From: Ensifer sp. WSM1721
GTDB taxonomy: Bacteria; Pseudomonadota; Alphaproteobacteria; Rhizobiales; Rhizobiaceae
Direction: 5' to 3'
Length of the DNA stretch: 64,000 bases
Assembly (NCBI RefSeq): GCF_000513895.2
Contig: NZ_CP165783.1
Span: 868,001 to 932,000 of the forward strand
In this document: positions 17,098 through 27,282 of the stretch, piece by piece
Layout: each line of letters opens with the position of its first letter
How positions within the stretch are numbered: the stretch's first letter is position 1
Program-made: the position numbers and the translations under genes
Notes under the pieces: model-generated
Databases searched by the model: none
Told to the model about the DNA's origin: nothing
What the model saw: only the letters and a program-made list of their open reading frames with translations

Positions 17098-19182
17098 ATG
17101 TCTATCCGGCGGAAACTATTAGTCGCCTTGCCGATCGGCCTCGTCATGACCGCGCTCGGAATAGCCGGCCTCGAATGGGCCGACCGCGCCTTTCCGCCGC
17201 CGCTCGAAAAGGCTTGGGCCGTCTCGGCCGAGGTTCTCGACAAGGACGGGCATCTGCTGCGCGCCTTCGCGACCAAGGACGGCCGTTGGCGCCTGAAGAC
17301 GACGGTGGACGATGTCGACCCGCGTTTCATCGAGATGCTTATCGCCTATGAAGACCAGCGCTTTCGCAAACATCACGGGGTCGATCCCTTGGCGCTCGGT
17401 CGTGCCGCGCTGCAGTTTGTCACCAACGGCCGCATCGTCTCCGGCGCCTCCACTCTCTCGATGCAGGTGGCAAGGCTGATCGAACCGCGCGAACGGCGGA
17501 CATGGACGGCGAAGCTGTTGCAGATGGCGCGCGCCATCCAGATCGAACGGCGCCTCAGCAAGAACGAAATCCTCGACCTCTATTTGACCCATGCGCCCTA
17601 TAGCGGCAATCTCGAAGGCTTGCGCGCGGCAAGCCTCGCCTGGTTCGGCAAGGAGCCGCGTCGTCTTTCGATCGCCGAAGCGGCACTTCTCGTCGCCTTG
17701 CCGCAATTGCCGGAGAAACGCCGCCCCGATCGCAACCTCGCCGCCGCCGAAGCCGCCCGTGACCGGGTTCTCGCCCGCGCGGCGGTGGCCAAGGTCATCG
17801 GCCAAGGCGAGGCCGAGCGCGCGGCAATCGCCGCAATACCGACCCGACGCCTGCAGCTACCGGCCCATGCCGCACACCTCGCCGAAGCGGCGCTGCGCAA
17901 GGATCCGAAGGCGCTGCGGCATCAAACGACGCTCCGCCGCGACATCCAGCGCGGTCTCGAAGCCGCGGCACGCGAGGGCGCCGCAAGACTTGGACCCAAG
18001 GTCTCGGTCGCCATGGTGATGGCCGACATCAGAACAGGCGAGATCGTCGGAGAAGTCGGCTCGGCCGACTATTTCGACGCCAGCCGCTCCGGCTGGATCG
18101 ACATGACGCGGATCACTCGCTCGCCAGGCTCGACTTTGAAGCCGTTCATCTATGGGCTTGCCTTCGAGGAAGGGCTGGTCGCCCAGGAAACGATTATAGA
18201 GGACCGGCCGGCTGACTTCTTCGGCTACCGCCCGCGCAATTTCGACATGAGCTATCAGGGTGACGTCAGCGTGCGCCAAGCGCTGCAACTGTCTCTGAAT
18301 GTGCCAGCGATCCGGCTCCTCGACGCGGTAGGGCCCGCGCGACTGATGGTGCGCTTCCGCCGCGCCGACGTGCGGCCGAAGCTTCCTCCGAGCGAGACGC
18401 CGGGACTAGCTATAGGCCTAGGCGGCGTCGGCATCACCTTGCGCGAGCTCGTCCAGCTCTATGCAGGCCTTGCCAATCGCGGCTGGCCGGTGCGGCTCGG
18501 AGACGGCATAGAGGGCAAAGCGGGATTGATCGATGGCGAGCCGCTTCTCTCGCCCGTTGCCACGTGGCAAGTCGCCGATATCCTCTCGGCGGTGTTGCCG
18601 CCGGCCGGCAGCCGCCAGCGCGGCATCGCCTACAAGACCGGCACCAGCTACGGCTACCGCGATGCTTGGTCCGTCGGGTTCGACGGCCGCCATGTACTCG
18701 GCGTCTGGGTCGGCCGGCCCGACAATGGTGCCGTACCGGGCTTGACCGGTTACGGCGCGGCGGCGCCGATCCTCTTCGAAGCCTTTACCAAAGCCGGGAT
18801 TGCGATCACGCCGCTACCCGACGCGCCCGGTGGCGCCGTCCGCCTCTCCCAGGCGGATCTACCGATCAGCCAGCGACGTTTTTCCATGACGGCGAGCGGT
18901 CTGCTGACGGCGTCGATCCGCGAGGCCGCGCCACAGATCGTCTTTCCGCCGGAAGGCGCCCGCGTCGAGCTCGGCGGAAGCGGCGGCAGCGCAATGATGC
19001 CGCTGACGTTGAAGCTACAAGGCGGCCGTGCGCCTTTCCGCTGGCTTGCGAATGGCCGCCCGCTGCCGGAGGTTACCCGGCGCCGTGTCAGCCAGTGGCT
19101 TCCTGACGGCGGCGGCTATTCCACACTGACGGTCATCGACGCGCTCGGGCGAGCAGCCAGCGTTCGCGTGTTCGTCGAGTAA
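17098..19182 (+). CDS. pbpC: Penicillin-binding protein 1C
   Basis: The 694-residue bifunctional peptidoglycan synthase is anchored by an N-terminal helix. The glycosyltransferase domain (about 60-230) has the catalytic glutamate in YEDQRFRKHHGVD (Glu85). The transpeptidase domain has the serine motif in SPGSTLKPF (Ser345-Lys348), SLN near 400 and KTGTS (Lys513). A C-terminal BiPBP_C domain (about 610-694) is typical of PBP1C. It begins 8 bases after the macroglobulin stop, the classical a2M-pbpC pairing thought to guard the envelope after damage. An in-frame GTG directly before the ATG could also serve as start. Confidence 0.95.
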   Translation: MSIRRKLLVALPIGLVMTALGIAGLEWADRAFPPPLEKAWAVSAEVLDKDGHLLRAFATKDGRWRLKTTVDDVDPRFIEMLIAYEDQRFRKHHGVDPLALGRAALQFVTNGRIVSGASTLSMQVARLIEPRERRTWTAKLLQMARAIQIERRLSKNEILDLYLTHAPYSGNLEGLRAASLAWFGKEPRRLSIAEAALLVALPQLPEKRRPDRNLAAAEAARDRVLARAAVAKVIGQGEAERAAIAAIPTRRLQLPAHAAHLAEAALRKDPKALRHQTTLRRDIQRGLEAAAREGAARLGPKVSVAMVMADIRTGEIVGEVGSADYFDASRSGWIDMTRITRSPGSTLKPFIYGLAFEEGLVAQETIIEDRPADFFGYRPRNFDMSYQGDVSVRQALQLSLNVPAIRLLDAVGPARLMVRFRRADVRPKLPPSETPGLAIGLGGVGITLRELVQLYAGLANRGWPVRLGDGIEGKAGLIDGEPLLSPVATWQVADILSAVLPPAGSRQRGIAYKTGTSYGYRDAWSVGFDGRHVLGVWVGRPDNGAVPGLTGYGAAAPILFEAFTKAGIAITPLPDAPGGAVRLSQADLPISQRRFSMTASGLLTASIREAAPQIVFPPEGARVELGGSGGSAMMPLTLKLQGGRAPFRWLANGRPLPEVTRRRVSQWLPDGGGYSTLTVIDALGRAASVRVFVE

Positions 19183-19209
19183 CGAGCATGCGCTACGTCA
19201 ACGCCCGGT

Positions 19210-19578
19210 TTACAAGCTTTTGCGCCACCGGCCGGAAGGCGTAGCCTGTCCGGCCGATGAAGCTATCCTCGTTTCAGGCTGACAAGGCGGTCTTTGTGCC
19301 GGTCCTTGCGACTCGCGGGTCGGCGTATTCACGACAAGCGGCATGCCCGCCTCTAGGCAAGCGGCAATGAACGCTTCCCGCGCCACTGCGGCCGGCGTCA
19401 TGCGGTTAAGCGCACGCTGGCAGGTACGCACCGCTCGCTCATAGCGCTCTCCCTTGCGCAGCGGCCATTCGTTCTCCAGAAAGTCGAGAGCCTCATAAAC
19501 GGAGGTGAAGGTACGCGTCAGACCGTTCGAAAGGCGCACCGTGAGGGGGATGGTCCAGGGAATCTCATTGAGAAGCAT
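19210..19578 (-). CDS. DUF982 family protein
   Basis: The 122-residue protein matches DUF982, a family of small proteins abundant in rhizobia and without a known function. The conserved N-terminal core includes VRLSNGLTRTFTSVYEALDFLENEWP and the later RYERAVRTCQRALNR. The last 30 residues are low-complexity and polar. ATG at 19578 is preceded by GGAGG at close spacing, preferred over an upstream ATG. It is convergent with pbpC and divergent from the Hsp20 gene. Confidence 0.75.
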   Translation of the reverse strand: MLLNEIPWTIPLTVRLSNGLTRTFTSVYEALDFLENEWPLRKGERYERAVRTCQRALNRMTPAAVAREAFIAACLEAGMPLVVNTPTRESQGPAQRPPCQPETRIASSAGQATPSGRWRKSL

Positions 19579-19756
19579 TTTTCCTCCTTTCACATGCCGT
19601 CAATGGATTGACACACAGAGAAATATTGGCGCTCCCAGCGCAAATTCAAGAACCGGGAAAGCTATATTGCGCAGCAACTTATGCGGCTTCGCTCTACCGG
19701 TTCCGAGAGGATTTTCGGTTCTTTTGCCGGCACGCCGAAGCTCAAGCAGGATACCC

Positions 19757-19784
19757 CTTGAAACCGCGATCCGACTAACTAAAT
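19757..19784 (+). promoter_or_regulatory. RpoH-like heat-shock promoter
   Basis: CTTGAA at 19757-19762 and CTAAAT at 19779-19784 are separated by 16 bases, close to the rhizobial RpoH pattern (CTTGAA and a CYTATNT-like -10). It lies just before the ROSE hairpins, so the transcript would start at the first stem. Seen by eye only. Confidence 0.5.
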
Positions 19785-19880
19785 CGAGGGTGCGAGCCGC
19801 CTTTTCAGGGGCTCGCAGTCGGGGAGCGCCGGTCTCTTCGGCGCTCCTCATCGTCCATGTTGCTCAAGGAGGATATGGCT
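19785..19880 (+). promoter_or_regulatory. ROSE-type RNA thermometer in the hsp20 leader
   Basis: Three consecutive hairpins are visible: GCGAGCC/GGCTCGC (19792-19816), GGAGCGCC/GGCGCTCC (19823-19847), and a final one in which CCATGTTGCTC (19855-19865) pairs imperfectly with GAGGATATGG (19869-19878). The last stem covers the ribosome site AAGGAGG and holds the TTGCT sequence typical of ROSE elements. ROSE elements block translation of small heat-shock genes at low temperature and melt on warming. The location directly before an Hsp20 gene supports the call. Confidence 0.8.
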
Positions 19881-20360
19881 ATGAGAACAAGCTTCGATTT
19901 CTCGCCCCTGTCACGCTCCAGCGTGGGCTTCGATCACCTCTTCGACCTGCTCGACTCAGCAAGTCGCATGGCGCCCTCCGACAATTGGCCGCCTTACGAC
20001 ATCATGCGCACCGGAGAGAACCAGTACCGCATCGCCATGTCGGTCGCCGGCTTCGCACCCGACGAAATCACCATCACGCATGAGCAGCAGCTTCTGACCG
20101 TGAGCGGTGAGAAAGCCGGAGAAGAAGAAGCCGAATACCTCTATCGCGGTATCGCCGCTCGCAACTTCGAGCGACGCTTCCAGCTTGCCGACTACGTGAC
20201 CGTAACCGGCGCGAACCTCGCCAACGGTCTCTTGACGATCGATCTCGTCCGCGAGCTGCCCGAACAGATGAAGCCGCGTCGCATCGAGATCCAGCAGACC
20301 GAAATGCTGCCCTCCGGCGACGGCAAGAAGCAGATCGAGGGCGAAAAGCACGCTGCATAA
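19881..20360 (+). CDS. Small heat-shock protein Hsp20 (IbpA type)
   Basis: The 159-residue protein has an alpha-crystallin domain (about 38-132), with IAMSVAGFAPDEITITHEQQ and the conserved ANLANGLLTIDL segment near its end. The N-terminus MRTSFDFSPLSRSSVGFDHLF is typical of rhizobial class A sHsps. It holds unfolding proteins for refolding by other chaperones. ATG at 19881 is chosen because it is eight bases from GGAGG; another ATG lies only two bases from it. Regulation is likely at two levels, RpoH and ROSE. A second sHsp gene follows after 121 bases. Confidence 0.92.
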   Translation: MRTSFDFSPLSRSSVGFDHLFDLLDSASRMAPSDNWPPYDIMRTGENQYRIAMSVAGFAPDEITITHEQQLLTVSGEKAGEEEAEYLYRGIAARNFERRFQLADYVTVTGANLANGLLTIDLVRELPEQMKPRRIEIQQTEMLPSGDGKKQIEGEKHAA

Positions 20361-20481
20361 GAGCAGTGGGCGACGCAACCCCGATCCCGCCGAAGAGCCG
20401 GCGGCGGCCGGCCCTTCGGCTCGACAAGTGGTTAGGGCGGGATTCTCGATCCCGCTCCAGCGAGAAGAAAGGAACCGACCG

Positions 20482-20991
20482 ATGAATGTACGTGATCTCA
20501 TTCCATGGGGCCGCGGACAGGCACAGGTCCCCGCGTCCTATCGCGACAGTGATCGCAATCCTTTCCTGGCATTGCACCGGGAAATGAACAGGCTGTTCGA
20601 TGACGTTTTCCGTAGCTTCGACACACGCCTGCCCTTGGCTTACGGCGACCTTTCAGGCTTCGGCGGTTGGCCGAGCGTGGAAGTCTCCGATCGGGACAAG
20701 GAAATCAAGGTAACAGCCGAACTGCCGGGGCTTGAGGAGAAGGACATCGAACTCTCCATGGCCGATGGCGTGCTGACGCTGCGGGGAGAAAAGCGGGCCG
20801 AGACCGAGGATCAGGAACATCAGTTCTCCGAGCGCTACTACGGTCGTTTCGAGCGGCGCATCCCGCTCGGATACGACATAGACGAGGGCAAGGTGAACGC
20901 CACATTCAAGAATGGCCTCCTGACGGTCACGCTACCCAAGACCGAACAGGTCCAGGCCAAGACCAAACGCATCGCCATCAACAGTCAATAG
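20482..20991 (+). CDS. Small heat-shock protein Hsp20, second copy
   Basis: The 169-residue protein is an Hsp20 of a different subgroup from its neighbour. Its alpha-crystallin domain spans about 60-160, with PSVEVSDRDKEIKVTAELPG, ATFKNGLLTVTLPK and a C-terminal IAI-type motif used for oligomerisation. The N-terminus begins MNVRDLIPWGRG, as in HspD-like proteins. ATG at 20482 has AAAGGA about nine bases upstream. The 121-base gap carries a perfect stem GCGGGAT/ATCCCGC (20437-20455) that may modulate readthrough or processing. It is probably cotranscribed with the first Hsp20. Confidence 0.92.
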   Translation: MNVRDLIPWGRGQAQVPASYRDSDRNPFLALHREMNRLFDDVFRSFDTRLPLAYGDLSGFGGWPSVEVSDRDKEIKVTAELPGLEEKDIELSMADGVLTLRGEKRAETEDQEHQFSERYYGRFERRIPLGYDIDEGKVNATFKNGLLTVTLPKTEQVQAKTKRIAINSQ

Positions 20992-21082
20992 TTCGTAGTG
21001 GGTGAGCCAAAGATATGGCGGCCTTCGGTTCACCCGCCACTCGCCGATCTTCCGGACGGAAATACCCTTGCTGCACAGCGCA

Positions 21083-21109
21083 TTAGCACTCTCCGCTGGA
21101 GAGTGCTAA
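21083..21109. promoter_or_regulatory. CIRCE element (HrcA operator)
   Basis: A perfect inverted repeat TTAGCACTC-N9-GAGTGCTAA lies 142 bases upstream of groES. This is the CIRCE operator bound by the HrcA repressor. The downstream arm overlaps a possible -10 hexamer TAAAAT (21107-21112), so repressor binding would block the promoter. A CTTGAA at 21126-21131 could be a second, RpoH-dependent -35. Confidence 0.95.
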
Positions 21110-21251
21110 AATTTTCTCTGCCCCTCTTGAATTCGCTTTTCGGCAAACCAGATCAAACGTGCCGGTCGCCAAAACAAGGGGGCAGGCCCGTCCGGACTGG
21201 TCAACGGTCCGGCGGAGCGGGTTTTTCGCTTTGTTTGTCCAGGAGGAAGAC

Positions 21252-21566
21252 ATGAAGTTCCAACCGCTCCATGACCGCATTCTCGTCCGCCGTCTCTCAT
21301 CCGAGGAGAAAACCAAAGGCGGCATCATCATTCCCGACACAGCCAAGGAGAAGCCGCAGGAAGGCGAGGTGATCGCCGCAGGTCCTGGCGCGCGCAACGA
21401 GCAGGGCCAGCTCGTCGAACTCGACGTGAAGGTCGGAGATCGCGTGCTGTTCGGCAAGTGGTCCGGCACGGAGATCAAGATCGAAGGGGAGGACTTGCTG
21501 ATCCTGAAGGAAGCCGACGTGCTCGGCGTCATCGAGGACCTGGGCAGCGAAAAGAAGGTCGCCTGA
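21252..21566 (+). CDS. groES: Co-chaperonin GroES
   Basis: The 104-residue protein is the heptameric lid of the GroEL chamber. It begins [15 protein letters not shown] and includes the mobile loop [19 protein letters not shown] and the barrel segment [23 protein letters not shown] precedes the ATG. It is followed by groEL after 38 bases and preceded by CIRCE, so it should be under HrcA control. Rhizobia carry several groESL copies; this one is close to the sHsp genes. Confidence 0.97.
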   Translation: MKFQPLHDRILVRRLSSEEKTKGGIIIPDTAKEKPQEGEVIAAGPGARNEQGQLVELDVKVGDRVLFGKWSGTEIKIEGEDLLILKEADVLGVIEDLGSEKKVA

Positions 21567-21601
21567 GACCGCTCGGCCCATCGAAGTCAGTGAAGGAGTG
21601 A

Positions 21602-23233
<1,632 letters not shown>

Positions 23234-23270
23234 GTCCGCGTTCGATCCGCGTGCGAAGAAGCAAGGGAGC

Positions 23271-23410
23271 GCCCCTCATCCGGCCTGCCTGCCACCTTCT
23301 CCCCGCAAGCGGGGCGAAGGAGACTCGCGGCGGCGCCTCGCTAAAAGTCCCCTCTCCCCGCTCGCGGGGAGAGGGCTAGTCCTCGGGTTAAACCCGAGGA
23401 GAGGGGCATT
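23271..23410. repeat. RIME-like palindromic repeat and terminator region after groEL
   Basis: The 251-base gap between groEL and guaD contains three hairpins: CTTCTCCCCGC facing GGGGCGAAG, a perfect stem CCCTCTCCCCGC/GCGGGGAGAGGG (23349-23375), and CCTCGGGTT/AACCCGAGG (23381-23399). The flanks GCCCCTCATCCG and CACCTTCTCCCC are typical of RIME1. A further stem CTCGCC/GGCGAG (23464-23481) may end guaD transcription from the other side. Confidence 0.7.
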
Positions 23411-23484
23411 CCCACGCCAGATCAGCCTCTTAAACGATATTCTTTACCTTCCTGAAGAATACGCTCGCCTCCCCTGGCGAGGCG

Positions 23485-24828
23485 CTATGCCATCACCACA
23501 GCCTCAGCCGGCTGGGCTCTCGCCTCCGCGGGAGCGCCTTTCATCGGCCGCCCGACAACATAGACTTCGGCCACCGATCGGTCGTCGCCCATTGTCTGCA
23601 GCACGAAGAGTTCTTCTGCCAGAGACGATGCCACCTGCATTCTGAGTTCCATCGCCGGTTTGGCGCGGCTGTCGAGGATGACGATATCTGCATCTGCGCC
23701 GACATGCAGCGAGCCGATCCGATCTTCGAGGTCGAGGGCGCGCGCATTGCCGAGCGTCATCATGTAGAAGGAATTGAGGGGGGAAAGCCGTTGGCCCTGC
23801 AGATGCAGCACCTTGTAGGCCTCATCCATGGTCTCCAACATCGAGAAGCTTGTCCCCGCGCCGACATCGGTCGCGACCGAATGACGGGCGCCGAGCTTGT
23901 CGAAGCGGTCGCGGTCGAAGAGGCCACTGCCGAGAAAAAGATTGGAGGTCGGGCAGAAGACGCCGACGGCGCCCGTCTCGGCCAACACCGATATTTCCCG
24001 GTCGCTCAGGTGAATGCAGTGGCCGAGCAAGGTCTTGCGGCCAAGCAGCTCATAGCGCGCATAGATGTCGGTATAGTCCTGTGCCTCCGGATAAAGCGAA
24101 GTGGCGAAGGTGATCTCGTCCCTGTTTTCGGAGAGATGCGTCTGAACGTAGCAATCCGGATGTTCCGCGACGAGCGCCCGGCTCATCTCCATCTGTTCGG
24201 GCGTCGAGGTAATGGCAAAACGCGGGCTGATCGCGTAATGCGCGCGGCCGCGCCCGTGCCACCTGGCAATGAGTTGCTTCGTTTCGTCATAGCCCCTCTC
24301 CGGCGTGTCGCGCAGCGCTTCGGGGGCATTGCGGTCCATCATCACCTTGCCGCCGATCATCAGCATGTTTCGCTCCTCGGCCGCGGTGAAGAAAGCATTG
24401 ACGCTTTCCGGATGCACCGAGCAATAGGCAACGGCCGTCGTCGTGCCGTTCGAAAGAAGCTCGTCCATGAAGCGGCCGGCAATAAAGGCCGCGTGCTCAG
24501 GCGCCCTGAATTTCTGCTCCTCGACGAAAATATAGGTGTTCAGCCATTCGAGAAGCTGTGCGCCATAGGAGGCGATCGCCTGCGTCTGTGGGAAATGCAG
24601 GTGAGTGTCGATCAATCCGGGCAGGACTAGATGCGGTCGATGGTCTGCGATTTGCACGCCGCTGTCCGCCTGTTTCGCCACGTCGCCATAGGGGCCGACT
24701 GCGGCGATTTTGCCGCTGCTGACAAGCACGGCGCCATCTTCGAGGAAGCGGTAGGACGATGTGTCGTCGATGCCCTCGGGCTCCCGGATGAAGGTCAGCA
24801 CCCGGCCGCGGATCAGCAAATCGCTCAT
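23485..24828 (-). CDS. guaD: Guanine deaminase
   Basis: The 447-residue amidohydrolase converts guanine to xanthine and ammonia. It shows the zinc motif PGLIDTHLHFPQ (about 70-81), the histidine ligands in QTHLSENRDEI and LLGHCIHLSD, the aspartate in ATDVGAGTSFSM, and the FCPTSNLFLGSG loop typical of GuaD. Its ATG overlaps the stop of the urate oxidase gene by four bases (ATGA), which indicates translational coupling. It feeds the xanthine dehydrogenase encoded about 20 kb away on the same strand. Confidence 0.95.
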   Translation of the reverse strand: MSDLLIRGRVLTFIREPEGIDDTSSYRFLEDGAVLVSSGKIAAVGPYGDVAKQADSGVQIADHRPHLVLPGLIDTHLHFPQTQAIASYGAQLLEWLNTYIFVEEQKFRAPEHAAFIAGRFMDELLSNGTTTAVAYCSVHPESVNAFFTAAEERNMLMIGGKVMMDRNAPEALRDTPERGYDETKQLIARWHGRGRAHYAISPRFAITSTPEQMEMSRALVAEHPDCYVQTHLSENRDEITFATSLYPEAQDYTDIYARYELLGRKTLLGHCIHLSDREISVLAETGAVGVFCPTSNLFLGSGLFDRDRFDKLGARHSVATDVGAGTSFSMLETMDEAYKVLHLQGQRLSPLNSFYMMTLGNARALDLEDRIGSLHVGADADIVILDSRAKPAMELRMQVASSLAEELFVLQTMGDDRSVAEVYVVGRPMKGAPAEARAQPAEAVVMA

Positions 24829-26063
24829 TGAATTTTTCCTTCCTTCACGGCGGTCTCGTACCAGGCGGTGAGCAATTGCCGTTCTTCCTCGGTGACCCCG
24901 GTGACATTGGCGGGCGGCATCGCATGCGAGCGCCCCGCTTGGAGGTAGATCTCGCGAGCATGCGCGACGATGTCGCCATCAGTTTCAAGGACGACGCCCT
25001 TCGGTGGCACGATGATGCCCTCCCAGCCGGGCTCCTGCGCGTGGCACATGGAACAGCGGCCAAGCACCGTATCGCGGACTTTCGAGAAATCCGGCGACGC
25101 GATGACGGCCTCACCGGCCGTGGAAGCCCTCGCCTCCCCGCCTTCGGAGAGAACCTTGGGCACGGTGGAAAGCCACATGATGACGATGAAAAGGAGCACC
25201 GTGACGAGCCACGTCCAGGTCGGGCTGCCGGCGCGGGCATGCCGCGTGTTGAACCAGTGGCGGATGGTGACGCCCATCAGGAAGACCAGCGAGGCGATGA
25301 TCCAGTTGTATTGAGTGCCGAAGGCGAGCGGATAGTGGTTCGACAGCATCAGGAACAGGACAGGCAACGTCAGGTAGTTGTTGTGTGTCGAGCGCTGCTT
25401 CGCCTGTTTGCCGAGCGCCGGATCGGGCGTGCGGCCGGCGATCAGGTCGGCAACGACCTTCTTCTGGTTCGGAATGATGATGAAGAACACGTTGGCCGAC
25501 ATGATCGTCGCCGTGAAGGCGCCGAGGTGCAGGTAGGCGGCGCGCCCGGTAAAAAGCTGGGTATAGCCCCAGGCGACGGCGACGAGCACGAAGTAGAGCA
25601 GCACCATCAGCCGCGTGTTGTCGTTTCCGAGCGGCGAGCGACAGATCGTGTCATAGGCGACCCAGCCAAAGGCAAGCGAGGCGAGCGAGATGGCGATCGC
25701 CGTCGGCTTCGACACGTCGAGCACGTTCGGATCGATCAGATAAAGATCCGCGCCGGCGTAGTAGACGAGTGCCAGCATGCCGAAGCCCGAAAGCCAGGTG
25801 ACATAGGATTCCCATTTGAACCAGGTGAGGTGCTCGGGCATGTTTTCCGGCGCCACCAGGTATTTCTGGATATGATAGAAGCCGCCGCCATGGACCTGCC
25901 ACTCCTCGCCATGGGCGCCAACGGGCAGACCGGGGCGCTGCCTGAGGCCGAGATCAAGCGCGACGAAATAGAAGGATGAACCGATCCAGGCGATGCCGGT
26001 GATGACATGCAGCCACCTCACCGCAAATGTCAGCCAGTCCCAGGCGATCGCGTATTCGTACAT
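24825..26063 (-). CDS. puuD: Membrane urate oxidase with C-terminal cytochrome c domain
   Basis: The 412-residue protein has about eight hydrophobic segments (DUF989 region, about 1-300) and a C-terminal cytochrome c domain with the heme motif CSMCHA (Cys337, Cys340, His341) and a likely axial methionine in HAMPP near 382. This is the PuuD architecture, which oxidises urate to 5-hydroxyisourate and passes electrons to the respiratory chain instead of forming hydrogen peroxide. No soluble uricase gene is present in the window, so this fills that step. It is coupled to guaD and divergent from a LysR regulator. Confidence 0.9.
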   Translation of the reverse strand: MYEYAIAWDWLTFAVRWLHVITGIAWIGSSFYFVALDLGLRQRPGLPVGAHGEEWQVHGGGFYHIQKYLVAPENMPEHLTWFKWESYVTWLSGFGMLALVYYAGADLYLIDPNVLDVSKPTAIAISLASLAFGWVAYDTICRSPLGNDNTRLMVLLYFVLVAVAWGYTQLFTGRAAYLHLGAFTATIMSANVFFIIIPNQKKVVADLIAGRTPDPALGKQAKQRSTHNNYLTLPVLFLMLSNHYPLAFGTQYNWIIASLVFLMGVTIRHWFNTRHARAGSPTWTWLVTVLLFIVIMWLSTVPKVLSEGGEARASTAGEAVIASPDFSKVRDTVLGRCSMCHAQEPGWEGIIVPPKGVVLETDGDIVAHAREIYLQAGRSHAMPPANVTGVTEEERQLLTAWYETAVKEGKIQ

Positions 26064-26210
26064 TGAGGCCTCCCATTTCTTTGGGCTGCATTATGTGTCA
26101 TTGCTTGCGGGGGCGAGAACGCTGCGAGATCACCAACTCTTTCAAAAAAAACTATAAAATGGCCGAGCCGAGAGCACGGTAATCTGGCCACGAGGAGCAG
26201 AGGCGGGAGC

Positions 26211-27185
26211 ATGTCCTATCTCGATAATGTGCGCGTTTTCGTGCGCGTGGTGGAACTTGGAACGCTGTCGGCCGCAGGCCGCGATCAGCGCGTCACACCG
26301 GCCGTTGCCAGCAACAGGATCAAGGAACTGGAGCGGCATATGGGAGTGCGCCTGTTCAATCGCACCACGCGCAAGTTGACCCCGACCGAGCACGGCCGCG
26401 TCTTCTATGAAGGCGCCGTCAAGATTCTCGAAGCGGTGAACGAAGCTGAGAGCGCCATCGCCGATCTTTCGCGCAATCCCAAAGGCGCGCTGAAGATCAC
26501 CGCGCCGCTCGGCATCGGCCGGCGACTGATCGCCCCCGGCATCCCCGAATTCCACGACCGCTATCCCGACATCGAGGTGCGGCTGCGCCTTTCCGACCAC
26601 AACGTCGATATCCTGAGCGAGGGCGTCGACGTTGCGTTCAAGCTCGGCATTCTCGAGGATTCGAACCTTCGCATGCGCGGCATCATGAATTGCGATCGCG
26701 TGCTCTGCGGCTCGCCGGCCTATTTCGAAAGACGCGGCGTGCCCGCGACGCCCGACGAGTTGATCACCGAACGTCACGACTGTCTGTTGCTGCGCTATCC
26801 CGGCTCGAAGGAATATTACTGGACATTGCAGACGCCGGACGGCGTGCGCAAATTCGAAGTCGCCGGGCCCTATGATTCAGACGACGGCGACGTGTTGACC
26901 CAATGGGCGCTCGACGGCCGCGGCATCATCAACAAGCCGCTCTTCGAGGTGAAGCAGTACATCGACGAGGGCTCACTGGTGCCGATCCTGGACGAGACTC
27001 CGCCACTCAGCGCCCAGCTCGCGGCGATCTACCCGCATAAGCGCTTCCAGGATCCGAAGGTGCGGCTGATGATCGATTTCATGGCCGAGCGCTGTCAGCG
27101 GCTGATCGGCAAGGTGCTGGCTGAGCCTGCCGCGGCGCGGGGGCAGGAGCCCCGTGACTTAGACGAAGTCGAAACAGAGTTCTGA
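26211..27185 (+). CDS. LysR family regulator of the purine genes (inferred)
   Basis: The 324-residue protein has an N-terminal LysR helix-turn-helix (VELGTLSAAGRDQRVTPAVASNRIKELERHMG, about 15-46) and a C-terminal periplasmic-binding-like effector domain (about 90-300). GAGGAG and GGGAG precede the ATG. It is divergent from puuD-guaD with a 147-base intergenic region, the usual layout for a LysR protein that controls its neighbour. The effector would be a purine intermediate such as urate or xanthine; this is inference. The last 20 residues are acidic and unconserved-looking. Confidence 0.88.
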   Translation: MSYLDNVRVFVRVVELGTLSAAGRDQRVTPAVASNRIKELERHMGVRLFNRTTRKLTPTEHGRVFYEGAVKILEAVNEAESAIADLSRNPKGALKITAPLGIGRRLIAPGIPEFHDRYPDIEVRLRLSDHNVDILSEGVDVAFKLGILEDSNLRMRGIMNCDRVLCGSPAYFERRGVPATPDELITERHDCLLLRYPGSKEYYWTLQTPDGVRKFEVAGPYDSDDGDVLTQWALDGRGIINKPLFEVKQYIDEGSLVPILDETPPLSAQLAAIYPHKRFQDPKVRLMIDFMAERCQRLIGKVLAEPAAARGQEPRDLDEVETEF

Positions 27186-27282
27186 GGCGAATACGCGCCT
27201 GAACCCGCGTCAGCAAAGTTTGCACCACACCTTAGAAACCAGCGGGCGGAACAAAGTTCGGCCGCTGTAGATTTTCATCTTC

